DNA of 52,698 bases from Escherichia sp. E1V33 (GTDB lineage Bacteria; Pseudomonadota; Gammaproteobacteria; Enterobacterales; Enterobacteriaceae). Below, one piece after another: positions 31,345 to 41,538 of this stretch (positions are counted from its first letter, which is position 1; every line of letters begins with the position of its first letter). The DNA lies in NCBI RefSeq assembly GCF_004211955.1, contig NZ_RHJI01000025.1, positions 1-52,698 on the forward strand, read 5' to 3'. Below the pieces are notes generated by a model that was not told the DNA's origin, made no database searches, and saw only the letters and a list, made by a program, of their open reading frames with translations. A program made the position numbers and the translations under genes.

Positions 31345-31575
31345 TCAACGCTGTCCCACTTCTGGTTTGCGCGATTTTTGCCAGTAAAAATGCTCGCGCA
31401 AACCTTCCGCCGATTCTTCCGCCACAGCACGCAATTCATCGCTGTCCGCTTCGTGCCGCAGTTGATGCTCCACATTCTTTACCCACACAAATTCATGTCC
31501 TTTGTGCCCTGCCATGAGTTGTCCTGAGAACAGCGCACACGTTAATAAGACAACCGATAACGCCTTCGTAAACAT
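31345..31575 (-). CDS. yncJ: Small periplasmic protein YncJ
   Basis: 76 residues beginning MFTKALSVVLLTCALFSGQLMAGHKG. Sec signal peptide with probable cleavage after LMA or thereabouts; the mature part is short and charged (HEFVWVKNVEHQLRHEADSDELRAVAEESAEGLREH). Same length as K-12 YncJ, which has been linked to envelope (CpxR) stress. Function unknown. Converges with rlhA across a REP element. Confidence 0.9.
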   Translation of the reverse strand: MFTKALSVVLLTCALFSGQLMAGHKGHEFVWVKNVEHQLRHEADSDELRAVAEESAEGLREHFYWQKSRKPEVGQR

Positions 31576-31640
31576 CCTGCCACCTTTTTCTTACCTTTTG
31601 TCGCTATGATGCCGATAGTTTCTTGAGGTTATTATTCAGT

Positions 31641-31658
31641 TTTGCAAATTAGCGCAAA
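31641..31658. promoter_or_regulatory. Possible CRP-S (Sxy-dependent) site upstream of hicAB
   Basis: TTTGC-N8-GCAAA imperfect palindrome in the hicAB upstream region. In K-12 one hicAB promoter depends on CRP and Sxy; this is the best candidate seen, but the match to a CRP site is loose. Confidence 0.3.
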
Positions 31659-31746
31659 GAAATTCTGGAATCTGCCTTCCTGATTTTGCATTGCATTCTG
31701 CCGTTGCGGCAATTAAGTGCTATTTTCGAGCAAATTACACACGGAG

Positions 31747-31764
31747 GTAAACACTAATGTTTAC
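31747..31764. promoter_or_regulatory. HicB operator candidate
   Basis: Perfect palindrome GTAAACA-CTAA-TGTTTAC, immediately upstream of a TATACT -10 (31773-31778) and 33 bases before the hicA GTG. Its position and symmetry fit the operator bound by HicB for autorepression. Confidence 0.72.
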
Positions 31765-31796
31765 TTTGTTGATATACTCAGCGGCAGGGAGGCGAT

Positions 31797-31972
31797 GTGA
31801 AACAAAGCGAGTTCAGACGTTGGCTCGAATCTCAGGGCGTCGATGTAGCGAATGGCAGCAACCATTTAAAACTCAGGTTTCACGGGAGGCGCAGTGTCAT
31901 ACCGCGTCACCCAGCGATGAGATTAAAGAACCATTGCGTAAAGCAATTCTGAAACAACTCGGTTTGAGTTAA
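31797..31972 (+). pseudogene. hicA: HicA mRNA-interferase toxin, frameshifted
   Basis: From GTG 31797 the frame reads VKQSEFRRWLESQGVDVANG and continues with HLKLRFHGRRSVIPRHP, as in HicA, including the active-site His23 of the dsRBD-like fold. After codon 39 (about 31911-31915) one base is missing relative to the K-12 gene, where Cys-Asp-Glu-Ile follows: the frame switches to AMRLKNHCVKQF and stops at 31950-31952 (51 residues). The true C-terminus DEIKEPLRKAILKQLGLS is present in the next frame, ending at 31972. The toxin has therefore lost its last 19 native residues (the C-terminal helix) and is probably inactive. Its antitoxin and operator are intact. Confidence 0.83.
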
Positions 31973-31996
31973 TCGCCAATTAAAAAGGTTAATGAC

Positions 31997-32434
<438 letters not shown>

Positions 32435-32512
32435 TTACAGTTACCGAAAAGTTGTCATTTTTAACAACTGATATAGACTGCCGAATCATCTGCACATAAT
32501 TACGATTCGATA

Positions 32513-33922
32513 ATGAAAAAATATCAGCAGCTTGCAGAACAATTACGCGAGCAGATTGCGTCGGGTATCTGGCAACCCGGTGATCGCCTGCCTTCTTTAC
32601 GTGAACAGGTCGCGCTTTCTGGTATGAGCTTTATGACGGTCGGTCATGCTTATCAGTTGCTCGAAAGTCAGGGGTATATTATTGCGCGGCCGCAGTCAGG
32701 TTATTACGTTGCGCCACGCACGGTGAAATCACCGCAGGCGCCGACTATTCCGGTAACGCGTGATGAAACGGTCGATATTAACACCTATATTTTTGACATG
32801 TTGCAGGCCAGTCGCGATCCGTCGGTAGTACCGTTTGCTTCAGCCTTTCCCGATCCGCACCTGTTTCCGCTGCAGCAGCTGAACCGCTCGCTGGCGCAGG
32901 TGAGTAAAACCGCGACAGCTATGAGCGTGATTGAAAACCTGCCGCCAGGGAATGCAGAACTGCGTCAGGCTATTGCTCGTCGTTATGCCTTACAGGGCAT
33001 CACCATTTCACCCGATGAAATCGTTATCACCGCCGGGGCGTTAGAGGCATTAAACCTCAGTTTGCAAGCAGTAACCGAACCGGGCGATTGGGTGATTGTC
33101 GAGAATCCTTGTTTCTACGGCGCGTTGCAGGCACTGGAGCGGCTACGGTTGAAGGCGTTATCGGTGGCGACGGATGTTAAAGAAGGGATAGATCTTCAGG
33201 CGCTGGAACTGGCGTTACAGGAGTATCCGGTCAAAGCCTGCTGGCTAATGACCAATAGCCAGAATCCGCTCGGTTTTACCTTAACACCGCAGAAAAAAGC
33301 GCGGCTGGTAGAGTTGCTCAATCAGTACAACGTGATGTTAATTGAAGATGACGTTTACAGTGAGCTTTACTTTGGGCGGGAAAAACCGTTACCCGCGAAA
33401 GCGTGGGATCGTCACGATGGTGTTCTGCTTTGCTCTTCATTTTCTAAATGTCTGGTGCCAGGTTTTCGCATTGGTTGGGTCGCTGCTGGAAAACATGCAC
33501 GCAAAATCCAGCGATTGCAGTTGATGAGCACGCTTTCCACAAGTTCACCAATGCAGCTTGCGCTGGTGGATTACCTTTCTACTCGCCGATACGATGCTCA
33601 TCTTCGTCGTCTACGTCGCCAGCTTGCGGAACGTAAACAACGCGCCTGGCAGGCTTTGCTGCGTTATCTGCCTGCGGAAGTCAAAATTCATCACAATGAC
33701 AGCGGTTATTTTCTCTGGCTGGAGCTTCCCGAACCGTTAGATGCAGGCGAATTAAGTATTCAGGCATTGGCGCATCACATCAGCATTGCGCCGGGTAAAA
33801 TGTTTTCTACTGGCGAAAGTTGGTCACGTTTTTTCCGTTTTAATACTGCATGGCAGTGGGGCGAGCGCGAAGAACAGGCGGTTAAACAATTAGGCCACCT
33901 TATTAAAGAATACCTGAAATAG
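32513..33922 (+). CDS. ydcR: MocR-type GntR/aminotransferase regulator YdcR
   Basis: 469 residues. N-terminal GntR winged helix (residues 1-70: YQQLAEQLREQIASGIWQPGDRLPSLREQVA) joined to a fold-type I PLP domain; the Schiff-base lysine is Lys312 in SSFSKCLVPGFRIGW, and NSQNPLGFTL and EDDVYSE carry cofactor contacts. K-12 YdcR is 468 residues; the C-terminus here is one residue longer. The adjacent ydcS operon is a plausible target but this is inference. Confidence 0.93.
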   Translation: MKKYQQLAEQLREQIASGIWQPGDRLPSLREQVALSGMSFMTVGHAYQLLESQGYIIARPQSGYYVAPRTVKSPQAPTIPVTRDETVDINTYIFDMLQASRDPSVVPFASAFPDPHLFPLQQLNRSLAQVSKTATAMSVIENLPPGNAELRQAIARRYALQGITISPDEIVITAGALEALNLSLQAVTEPGDWVIVENPCFYGALQALERLRLKALSVATDVKEGIDLQALELALQEYPVKACWLMTNSQNPLGFTLTPQKKARLVELLNQYNVMLIEDDVYSELYFGREKPLPAKAWDRHDGVLLCSSFSKCLVPGFRIGWVAAGKHARKIQRLQLMSTLSTSSPMQLALVDYLSTRRYDAHLRRLRRQLAERKQRAWQALLRYLPAEVKIHHNDSGYFLWLELPEPLDAGELSIQALAHHISIAPGKMFSTGESWSRFFRFNTAWQWGEREEQAVKQLGHLIKEYLK

Positions 33923-34163
33923 ATCTCCATTTAATTTCTCTCAGGTTGGGTAATATGAATTTCGAATAGAAGCTATATTTCCTAACCTCTTGTCTATACT
34001 CCAGAAGATAGCTTCTCATTCGGCATAATGCGCGTTAGCTCACATCCTGATTAAATTTTCTCGGGGGCGAGGGTGCGCCTGCAAGCCGCCGTCTATGGTT
34101 AAACAAGGAGATATTTTTACGGCACGGCGGCTGAACAATTAATTACGACAGGAGTAAGACTTT

Positions 34164-35309
34164 ATGAGCAAGACATTTGCCCGCAGCAGCTTGTGTGCGC
34201 TTACCATGACATTAATGACCGCCCACGCCGCCGAACCTCCCACAAATTTAGATAAACCGGAAGGGCGACTGGATATTATCGCCTGGCCGGGATACATCGA
34301 ACGCGGACAAACCGATAAACAATACGACTGGGTGACGCAATTCGAAAAAGAAACAGGTTGCGCGGTCAATGTGAAAACCGCAGCGACTTCCGATGAAATG
34401 GTCAGCCTGATGACCAAAGGCGGTTACGATCTGGTCACGGCGTCCGGCGATGCTTCGCTACGCCTGATTATGGGCAAACGCGTGCAACCGATTAATACTG
34501 CGTTGATCCCCAACTGGAAAACGCTTGATCCTCGGGTGGTAAAGGGCGACTGGTTTAACGTGGGGGGCAAAGTCTATGGCACGCCATATCAATGGGGTCC
34601 GAACCTGTTGATGTACAACACCAAAACCTTCCCGACACCACCAGATAGCTGGCAAGTGGTTTTTGTTGAGCAGAATCTACCGGACGGTCAGAGTAATAAA
34701 GGTCGTGTACAGGCTTATGACGGCCCTATCTACATTGCGGATGCTGCGCTGTTCGTCAAAGCGACTCAGCCGCAATTGGGCATCTCCGATCCATACCAAC
34801 TCACCGAACAACAATATCAGGCGGTACTGAAAGTGCTGCGCGATCAACATGGCTTGATCCATCGCTACTGGCATGACACCAGCGTGCAAATGAGCGATTT
34901 CAAGAACGAGGGCGTGGTGGCCTCCAGCGCCTGGCCGTATCAGGCCAACGCATTGAAAGGCGAAGGCCAACCGATCGCCACCGTCTTCCCGAAAGAGGGC
35001 GTTACCGGCTGGGCTGACACTACTATGCTACATAGCGAAGCGAAACATCCGGTTTGTGCTTACAAATGGATGAACTGGTCATTAACGCCGAAGGTGCAGG
35101 GCGATGTAGCTGCCTGGTTTGGTTCGCTGCCGGTCGTGCCGGAAGGCTGCAAAGCCAGTCCATTACTGGGCGATAAAGGCTGTGAAACCAACGGGTTTAA
35201 CTATTTCGATAAAATCGCCTTCTGGAAAACGCCCATTGCGCAAGGGGGCAAATTTGTCCCGTACAGTCGCTGGACGCAGGATTACATTGCCATAATGGGC
35301 GGCCGCTAA
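34164..35309 (+). CDS. ydcS: Periplasmic polyamine-type binding protein YdcS
   Basis: 381 residues. Sec signal peptide MSKTFARSSLCALTMTLMTAHA with cleavage before AEPP, then a spermidine/putrescine-type solute-binding fold (LDIIAWPGYIERGQ... and the YGTPYQWGPNLLMYN segment). It is the first gene of ydcSTUV-patD. In K-12 it has also been reported to have polyhydroxybutyrate synthase activity, and the operon is RpoS-dependent. The 241-bp leader after ydcR has a good AGGAG ribosome-binding site but no operator I can name. Confidence 0.95.
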   Translation: MSKTFARSSLCALTMTLMTAHAAEPPTNLDKPEGRLDIIAWPGYIERGQTDKQYDWVTQFEKETGCAVNVKTAATSDEMVSLMTKGGYDLVTASGDASLRLIMGKRVQPINTALIPNWKTLDPRVVKGDWFNVGGKVYGTPYQWGPNLLMYNTKTFPTPPDSWQVVFVEQNLPDGQSNKGRVQAYDGPIYIADAALFVKATQPQLGISDPYQLTEQQYQAVLKVLRDQHGLIHRYWHDTSVQMSDFKNEGVVASSAWPYQANALKGEGQPIATVFPKEGVTGWADTTMLHSEAKHPVCAYKWMNWSLTPKVQGDVAAWFGSLPVVPEGCKASPLLGDKGCETNGFNYFDKIAFWKTPIAQGGKFVPYSRWTQDYIAIMGGR

Positions 35310-35326
35310 CTTCACTGGGGTGTTTT

Positions 35327-36340
35327 ATGACGTACGCAGTGGAGTTTGACAACGTATCGCGGTTGTACGGTGACGTGCGCGCAGTAGATGGCGTCAGTAT
35401 TGCGATAAAAGATGGTGAGTTCTTCTCTATGCTGGGGCCGTCCGGATCCGGCAAAACCACCTGCCTGCGCCTGATTGCTGGCTTCGAACAGCTTTCCGGC
35501 GGGGCGATTGCTATCTTCGGCAAACCGGCCAGTAATCTGCCTCCCTGGGAGCGGGACGTGAATACCGTCTTCCAGGACTACGCGCTATTTCCCCATATGT
35601 CGATTCTTGAGAATGTGGCCTATGGGCTGATGGTTAAAGGCGTGGATAAAAAACAGCGATATGCTATGGCGCAAGAAGCGCTGGAGAAAGTGGCGCTTGG
35701 TTTTGTTCAGCAACGTAAGCCGTCACAGCTTTCTGGTGGTCAACGTCAGCGAGTCGCCATTGCCAGAGCTCTGGTGAACGAACCGCGCGTGTTGTTGCTG
35801 GATGAACCGCTCGGCGCGCTGGATCTCAAATTGCGAGAACAAATGCAGCTGGAACTGAAAAAGCTGCAACAGTCTCTCGGTATCACTTTTATCTTCGTTA
35901 CCCACGATCAGGGCGAAGCGTTATCGATGTCCGATCGGGTGGCGGTTTTCAATAATGGACGCATTGAACAGGTCGATTCCCCGCGCAATCTCTATATGCG
36001 CCCGCGCACGCCGTTTGTTGCGGGATTCGTCGGGACATCCAACGTTTTTGATCCGCTAATGGCCGAGAATCTTTGTGGCATGATGGGGAGTTTTGCCCTG
36101 CGACCGGAACATATCCGCCTGAATACACCTGGTGAATTGCAGGCCAATGGCACGATTCAGGCGGTGCAATATCAGGGGGCAGCCACACGTTTTGAACTGA
36201 AACTTAGCGGTGGAGAAAAACTGCTGGTTAGCCAGGCAAATGTCACGGGCGAAGACTTACCCAACGCGCTCACGCCCGGTCAACAGGTGATGGTTTCCTG
36301 GGCGCGTGATGTGATGGTGCCGCTGGTTGAGGAGAGGTGA
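35327..36340 (+). CDS. ydcT: ABC transporter ATPase YdcT
   Basis: 337 residues, PotA-like. Walker A GPSGSGKT at residues 37-44, Q-loop, the ABC signature LSGGQ near 135-139, Walker B VLLLDEPLGALD and the H-loop THDQ, then a C-terminal TOBE domain. It powers import of the YdcS ligand, probably a polyamine. It starts 17 bases after ydcS and abuts ydcU directly (stop 36338-36340, ydcU ATG at 36341). Confidence 0.95.
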   Translation: MTYAVEFDNVSRLYGDVRAVDGVSIAIKDGEFFSMLGPSGSGKTTCLRLIAGFEQLSGGAIAIFGKPASNLPPWERDVNTVFQDYALFPHMSILENVAYGLMVKGVDKKQRYAMAQEALEKVALGFVQQRKPSQLSGGQRQRVAIARALVNEPRVLLLDEPLGALDLKLREQMQLELKKLQQSLGITFIFVTHDQGEALSMSDRVAVFNNGRIEQVDSPRNLYMRPRTPFVAGFVGTSNVFDPLMAENLCGMMGSFALRPEHIRLNTPGELQANGTIQAVQYQGAATRFELKLSGGEKLLVSQANVTGEDLPNALTPGQQVMVSWARDVMVPLVEER

Positions 36341-37282
36341 ATGGCGATGAACGTATTGCAGTCACCTTCGCGTCCGGGAGTTGGAAAGATATCCGGCTTT
36401 TTCTGGCGTAAACCAGGACTGGGGCTATTTTTACTACTGCTTGGTCCACTGATGTGGTTTGGCATCGTCTATTTGGGCTCGCTGCTGACGCTGTTATGGC
36501 AGGGGTTTTATACCTTTGACGATTTCACCATGTCAGTCATGCCAGAACTGACGCTGGCGAATATCCGTGCGCTGTTTAATCCGGCGAATTACGACATCAT
36601 TCTCCGCACACTGACAATGGCTGTGGCAGTCACTATCGCCAGTGCCATTCTGGCCTTTCCGATGGCGTGGTATATGGCACGCTATACCAGCGGAAAAATG
36701 AAAGCGTTCTTTTACATTGCGGTGATGTTGCCCATGTGGGCAAGCTACATTGTTAAAGCTTATGCCTGGACCTTATTGCTGGCTAAAGACGGTGTAGCAC
36801 AGTGGTTTTTACAGCATCTGGGGCTGGAGCCACTACTTACGGCGTTTCTTACACTACCGGCGGTGGGCGGTAATACTCTGTCAACTTCAGGGCTGGGGCG
36901 CTTTCTGGTGTTTCTCTATATCTGGCTGCCGTTTATGATCCTCCCGGTGCAGGCGGCGCTTGAGCGTTTGCCGCCGTCATTGTTGCAGGCGTCGGCCGAT
37001 CTTGGCGCGCGTCCACGGCAAACCTTTCGCTATGTGGTGCTGCCGCTGGCGATCCCTGGTATTGCCGCTGGCTCTATCTTTACCTTCTCACTCACACTGG
37101 GCGATTTTATCGTCCCACAACTGGTTGGCCCGCCAGGGTATTTTATCGGCAATATGGTCTACTCTCAGCAGGGGGCGATTGGCAATATGCCGATGGCGGC
37201 GGCTTTCACCCTGGTGCCGATTGTCCTTATCGCACTCTATCTGGCGTTTGTGAAGCGCCTGGGAGCGTTCGATGCACTCTGA
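36341..37282 (+). CDS. ydcU: ABC transporter permease YdcU
   Basis: 313 residues with six predicted membrane segments and the EAA-like loop ([28 protein letters not shown]), PotB type. Inner-membrane partner of YdcV in the ydcSTUV importer. It overlaps the start of ydcV by 11 bases, suggesting translational coupling. Confidence 0.95.
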
Positions 37283-38066
37283 ACGCGCACCGTTTTTCCT
37301 CAAACTGGCGGCCTGGGGCGGCGTGGTTTTCCTACATTTTCCCATCCTGATTATCGCCGCTTATGCGTTTAACACTGAAGATGCGGCGTTTAGTTTTCCA
37401 CCGCAAGGCCTGACGCTGCGCTGGTTTAGCGTGGCAGCACAGCGTAGTGATATCCTTGATGCCGTGACACTGTCACTTAAGGTGGCGGCGCTGGCGACAT
37501 TAATTGCGCTGGTGTTAGGGACGCTGGCAGCTGCCGCGCTGTGGCGACGAGACTTTTTCGGCAAAAACGCCATTTCGCTGTTACTGCTACTGCCCATTGC
37601 GCTGCCGGGCATTGTCACTGGTCTGGCGCTATTAACCGCGTTTAAAACCATCAATCTGGAGCCTGGCTTTTTCACCATCGTCGTCGGGCATGCGACTTTT
37701 TGTGTTGTGGTGGTGTTTAACAATGTCATCGCCCGTTTTCGCCGCACCTCGTGGAGTCTGGTTGAGGCGTCAATGGATCTTGGGGCCAATGGCTGGCAAA
37801 CCTTTCGTTATGTGGTGTTGCCGAATCTTAGTTCGGCGCTACTGGCAGGAGGGATGCTGGCGTTTGCCTTGTCGTTCGATGAAATCATCGTTACGACCTT
37901 TACGGCAGGTCATGAACGAACGTTACCGTTGTGGTTGCTCAATCAGCTTGGGCGACCACGTGATGTACCGGTAACCAACGTGGTGGCACTGCTGGTTATG
38001 TTGGTAACAACCTTGCCGATCCTGGGGGCCTGGTGGCTAACCCGCGAAGGCGACAATGGTCAATAA
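37272..38066 (+). CDS. ydcV: ABC transporter permease YdcV
   Basis: 264 residues, six membrane segments, with the EAA loop [28 protein letters not shown] near residue 160, PotC type. The start codon lies inside the end of ydcU. Completes the importer, with patD 21 bases downstream. Confidence 0.95.
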
Positions 38067-38087
38067 CCACTGATACAGGAATATGCT

Positions 38088-39512
38088 ATGCAACATAAGT
38101 TACTGATTAACGGAGAACTGGTTAGCGGCGAAGGGGAAAAACAGCCTGTCTATAATCCGGCAACGGGGGAAGTTTTACTGGAGATTGCCGAGGCATCGGC
38201 AGAGCAGGTGGATGCAGCTGTTCGCGCGGCAGATGCGGCATTTGGCGAGTGGGGGCAAACCACGCCGAAGGTGCGTGCAGAATGCCTGCTGAAACTGGCT
38301 GATGTTATCGAAGAAAACGGTCAGGTTTTTGCCGAACTGGAGTCCCGTAACTGTGGTAAACCTCTGCATAGTGCGTTCAATGATGAAATTCCTGCGATTG
38401 TCGATGTTTTTCGCTTTTTCGCCGGAGCAGCTCGCTGCCTGAATGGTCTGGCGGCAGGAGAATATCTCGAGGGACATACATCGATGATCCGCCGCGATCC
38501 GCTGGGCGTTGTGGCCTCTATCGCACCGTGGAACTACCCACTGATGATGGCTGCATGGAAACTGGCTCCGGCACTGGCGGGGGGAAACTGCGTGGTACTG
38601 AAGCCATCAGAAATCACGCCGCTGACCGCACTAAAACTGGCAGAGCTGGCGAAAGATATCTTTCCGCCGGGCGTGATCAACGTACTGTTTGGCCGAGGCC
38701 AAACGGTGGGCGATCCTCTGACCGGGCATCAAAAAGTGCGCATGGTTTCGCTGACGGGGTCTATCGCCACCGGTGAGCACATCATCAGCCATACAGCGCC
38801 ATCCATTAAGCGCACCCACATGGAGTTAGGCGGTAAAGCGCCGGTCATTGTTTTTGATGATGCAGATATTGAAGCTGTGGTTGAAGGTGTACGCACGTTT
38901 GGCTATTACAACGCTGGACAGGATTGCACCGCAGCTTGTCGAATCTACGCGCAAAAGGGCATTTACGATGCGCTGGTGGAAAAACTCGGCGCCGCTGTCG
39001 CAACCTTGAAATCGGGCGCACCGGATGACGAATCAACGGAACTGGGGCCATTGAGTTCACAGGCGCATCTCGACCGCGTCAGTAAAGCAGTGGAAGAGGC
39101 GAAAGCGACGGGACACATTAAAGTGATCACCGGCGGGGAGAAACGAAAAGGTAACGGTTATTACTATGCGCCGACGCTGCTGGCAGGGGCGTTGCAAGAA
39201 GATGCTATCGTGCAAAGAGAGGTATTTGGTCCAGTGGTGAGCGTGACTGTCTTCGATAATGAAGAACAGGTAGTGAACTGGGCAAATGACAGCCAGTATG
39301 GTTTAGCCTCTTCAGTGTGGACGAAAGATGTGGGGCGGGCGCATCGTGTTAGTGCACGTCTGCAATATGGCTGCACGTGGGTCAATACCCATTTCATGCT
39401 GGTAAGTGAAATGCCGCACGGTGGCCAGAAACTTTCAGGTTACGGCAAGGATATGTCACTTTATGGGCTGGAAGATTACACCGTTGTCCGCCACGTAATG
39501 GTTAAACATTAA
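38088..39512 (+). CDS. patD: Gamma-aminobutyraldehyde dehydrogenase PatD
   Basis: 474 residues. Aldehyde dehydrogenase with [23 protein letters not shown] and catalytic Cys280 in GQDCTAACR. It oxidises 4-aminobutanal from putrescine to GABA with NAD. The gene sits last in the ydcSTUV operon, so uptake of a polyamine-type substrate and its oxidation are linked by position. Confidence 0.96.
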   Translation: MQHKLLINGELVSGEGEKQPVYNPATGEVLLEIAEASAEQVDAAVRAADAAFGEWGQTTPKVRAECLLKLADVIEENGQVFAELESRNCGKPLHSAFNDEIPAIVDVFRFFAGAARCLNGLAAGEYLEGHTSMIRRDPLGVVASIAPWNYPLMMAAWKLAPALAGGNCVVLKPSEITPLTALKLAELAKDIFPPGVINVLFGRGQTVGDPLTGHQKVRMVSLTGSIATGEHIISHTAPSIKRTHMELGGKAPVIVFDDADIEAVVEGVRTFGYYNAGQDCTAACRIYAQKGIYDALVEKLGAAVATLKSGAPDDESTELGPLSSQAHLDRVSKAVEEAKATGHIKVITGGEKRKGNGYYYAPTLLAGALQEDAIVQREVFGPVVSVTVFDNEEQVVNWANDSQYGLASSVWTKDVGRAHRVSARLQYGCTWVNTHFMLVSEMPHGGQKLSGYGKDMSLYGLEDYTVVRHVMVKH

Positions 39513-39553
39513 GGATAATATTGTAGCCAGGGAGAGTGTGAGAAGATCTAACG

Positions 39554-39586
39554 CACTGTCAGAGAGTTGATATCTCTCTGACAGTG
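39554..39586. terminator. 13-bp hairpin between patD and yncL
   Basis: CACTGTCAGAGAG (39554-39566) pairs perfectly with CTCTCTGACAGTG (39574-39586) with a 7-base loop, in the gap where patD and yncL converge. No T run on either strand, so it is an unusual terminator or an mRNA-stabilising structure. Confidence 0.5.
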
Positions 39587-39610
39587 TGTACTGCGTGCCA
39601 TATCGCTACA

Positions 39611-39706
39611 TCAAATAAACCAACCAAATCTCATAGAGATAAGAGCAAACAATCCAACAGCAGCAAAGAGATTTATAAGCACTACAGTTTTACTGGAAAC
39701 ATTCAT
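39611..39706 (-). CDS. yncL: Small membrane protein YncL
   Basis: 31 residues, MNVSSKTVVLINLFAAVGLF followed by ALISMRFGWFI, one transmembrane segment. It matches the K-12 small protein YncL with two or so substitutions. Too short for most ORF cut-offs. Function unknown; its K-12 counterpart is reported as stress-induced. Confidence 0.85.
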   Translation of the reverse strand: MNVSSKTVVLINLFAAVGLFALISMRFGWFI

Positions 39707-39835
39707 TTTTTGCCACCTTTTGTCATAGCCCCTATGTGTATAGTACGGGTTAAGTAAATCCGCAATAGTACTCATTCTGAAGATGGACAAAGGCAGATCC
39801 CAGATTATGGAAATATCTCAAACAGGCTGTAAAAC

Positions 39836-39849
39836 TTGATGTATATCAA
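39836..39849. promoter_or_regulatory. FNR box upstream of ortT
   Basis: TTGAT-GTAT-ATCAA is a perfect FNR consensus (TTGAT-N4-ATCAA), centred about 58 bases before the ortT ATG. If it acts as a class II site at -41.5, transcription would start near 39884. Confidence 0.75.
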
Positions 39850-39900
39850 AAAATAACGCATATTTGCGCGCGTTTTATTCTTCTGGCTGGACGCCCGTAC

Positions 39901-40074
39901 ATGTCTCTTTATCAATACATGCTTGTTTTTTATGCTGTTATGGCAGCTATTGCGTTTGTTACTACCTGGTTTCTTTCCCACGATAAGAAGCACATTCGTT
40001 TTCTGAGCGCCTTCCTGGTGTCGGTGACCTGGCCGATGAGTTTTCCGGTGGCGCTGCTGTTTTCGCTGTTTTAA
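39901..40074 (+). CDS. ortT: Orphan membrane toxin OrtT (YdcX)
   Basis: 57 residues (MSLYQYMLVFYAVMAAIAFV, then a short cytoplasmic loop HDKKHIRF, then a second hydrophobic segment ending SFPVALLFSLF). Two membrane helices. K-12 OrtT is a toxin without an antitoxin that damages the membrane and lowers ATP and growth under trimethoprim or sulfamethoxazole stress. The FNR box upstream suggests anaerobic control. The ribosome-binding site is weak. Confidence 0.88.
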   Translation: MSLYQYMLVFYAVMAAIAFVTTWFLSHDKKHIRFLSAFLVSVTWPMSFPVALLFSLF

Positions 40075-40159
40075 ATCTTAAGCGCTAGCTTGACGGCACA
40101 ACGCAGACTTATATCATTTGAAGGAATCGATAATTTTCACAAGTGGCTAAGGAGAAAGT

Positions 40160-40393
40160 ATGTCGCATCTGGAAGAGGTCATCGCGCGCGTGGATGCAGC
40201 GATTGATGAGAGCGTCATTGCCCATATGAACGAATTATTAATCGCCCTGAGCGATGACGCAGAGTTAAGTCGGGAAGAGCGTTATACCCAGCAGCAGCGT
40301 TTGCGTACAGCAATCGCCCATCACGGGCGTAAGCATAAAGAAGATATGGACGCTCGCCACGAACAGTTAACCAAAGGCGGCACTATCCTGTGA
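40160..40393 (+). CDS. ydcY: DUF2526 protein YdcY
   Basis: 77 residues, all-helical and highly charged (MSHLEEVIARVDAAIDES...), with an AAGGAG ribosome-binding site. Same length as K-12 YdcY. Function unknown. Its TGA stop (40391-40393) directly abuts the stop of ydcZ on the other strand, with no base between them. Confidence 0.9.
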   Translation: MSHLEEVIARVDAAIDESVIAHMNELLIALSDDAELSREERYTQQQRLRTAIAHHGRKHKEDMDARHEQLTKGGTIL

Positions 40394-40843
40394 TTAAAAC
40401 GAGCGTCTGGCCACCAGCCAGGCGCCTACTACCAATAAAACCGCTCCGCAAATAGGGCCGATCAGCGCCCGCAGCGGCACACCATGACTACGCAAAATAT
40501 CCAGCACCAGCCCTCCAATCAACTGACTGGCGACCAAAACTGCAATGGTCGTTGCCGCGCCAACGTTTTGATATCCACTGATACTGGCAAAGACAAAAAA
40601 TGATCCCAGCAACCCTGGAATTAGAGTCCACCAACGCACGCTCGAAACCAGTTCGCCAAATCCTGCCATCCCTTGTTTAAACCATAAAATGGAGACGAAT
40701 AGCACAATCCCCACCAGTGAGTTCAGCAACATGGCGATGAGAATAGTTGAGGAAGTCTGGGTGATGCGCACCATCAGCGTGTTTTGCACCACCAGGCCAA
40801 TTCCGGCGGCAATCAAAAAGGCAAGGGTGAGCGACTGATTCAT
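40394..40843 (-). CDS. ydcZ: DMT/DUF606 membrane protein YdcZ
   Basis: 149 residues from the ATG at 40843 (MNQSLTLAFLIAAGIG), the K-12 start; the frame is open 21 codons into mnaT. Five membrane segments, a half-size EamA-like transporter fold (DUF606). The start overlaps the mnaT stop by four bases, so the two are co-translated. Function unknown. Confidence 0.92.
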   Translation of the reverse strand: MNQSLTLAFLIAAGIGLVVQNTLMVRITQTSSTILIAMLLNSLVGIVLFVSILWFKQGMAGFGELVSSVRWWTLIPGLLGSFFVFASISGYQNVGAATTIAVLVASQLIGGLVLDILRSHGVPLRALIGPICGAVLLVVGAWLVARRSF

Positions 40844-41358
40844 CCAATCGCGTCCGGTTCTGTGCGCTCGTCGAGTTGCAACTGCATAAATGTCAGATCC
40901 AGCCAACGACCAAATTTAGTGCCTACCTGTGGCATTTGTGCGGTGATGACAAATCCCAGCGACTGGTGGAGATGCAGCGAGGCCTGATTTTGCGATTCGA
41001 TTCCGGCAACCATCACATGTTTACCGCAGTCCCTTGCTTCATCGATCAATCGACTTAACAATTTGCGCCCAAGACCTTTGCCTTGATGATCAGGATGAAC
41101 ATAAACCGAATGTTCCACAGTATGGCGAAAACCGTCGAAACTACGCCAGTCGCCAAATGATGCATACCCAGTCACTACGCCGTCTTCCTCGCTCACCAGC
41201 ACCGGATACCCCGATAAAGTCCGTGCTTCAAACCAGGCAATGCGATTGTCTGCATCCACTGTTTGGTCATTCCATATAGCTGCCGTATACAACACGGCGT
41301 GGTTATAAATTTCCGCAATTGCAGAACAATCGGCTTTGCAGGCAAAACGGATGGACAT
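40840..41358 (-). CDS. mnaT: L-amino-acid N-acyltransferase MnaT (YncA)
   Basis: 172 residues, GNAT fold with the acetyl-CoA loop HQGKGLGRKLL and the preceding strand VEHSVYVHPD. K-12 MnaT acetylates methionine sulfone, sulfoximine and phenylalanine-like substrates, giving resistance to such toxic amino-acid analogues. First gene of a two-gene unit with ydcZ; transcribed away from curA. Confidence 0.94.
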   Translation of the reverse strand: MSIRFACKADCSAIAEIYNHAVLYTAAIWNDQTVDADNRIAWFEARTLSGYPVLVSEEDGVVTGYASFGDWRSFDGFRHTVEHSVYVHPDHQGKGLGRKLLSRLIDEARDCGKHVMVAGIESQNQASLHLHQSLGFVITAQMPQVGTKFGRWLDLTFMQLQLDERTEPDAIG

Positions 41359-41538
41359 ATCTGGCCTCGATTAAATATTGATGATGACGTTATCAATACT
41401 ATCGAAAACAGCTCGAAGCAACGGATTCCTCGATGAAATTATTGCGTGTCGCAGAGGCGATGTGACGGTCATAAACAAAACCAATCCCGTGAGCCTGCTA
41501 CTATTGATCGATTCATGCCAAAAGCACAGGAGAGCATT

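Noticed and set aside
31757-31972. 71-codon frame as a new gene upstream of hicB
   Set aside because: Its second half is the HicA C-terminus and its start lies in the operator; it is the shifted frame of hicA.
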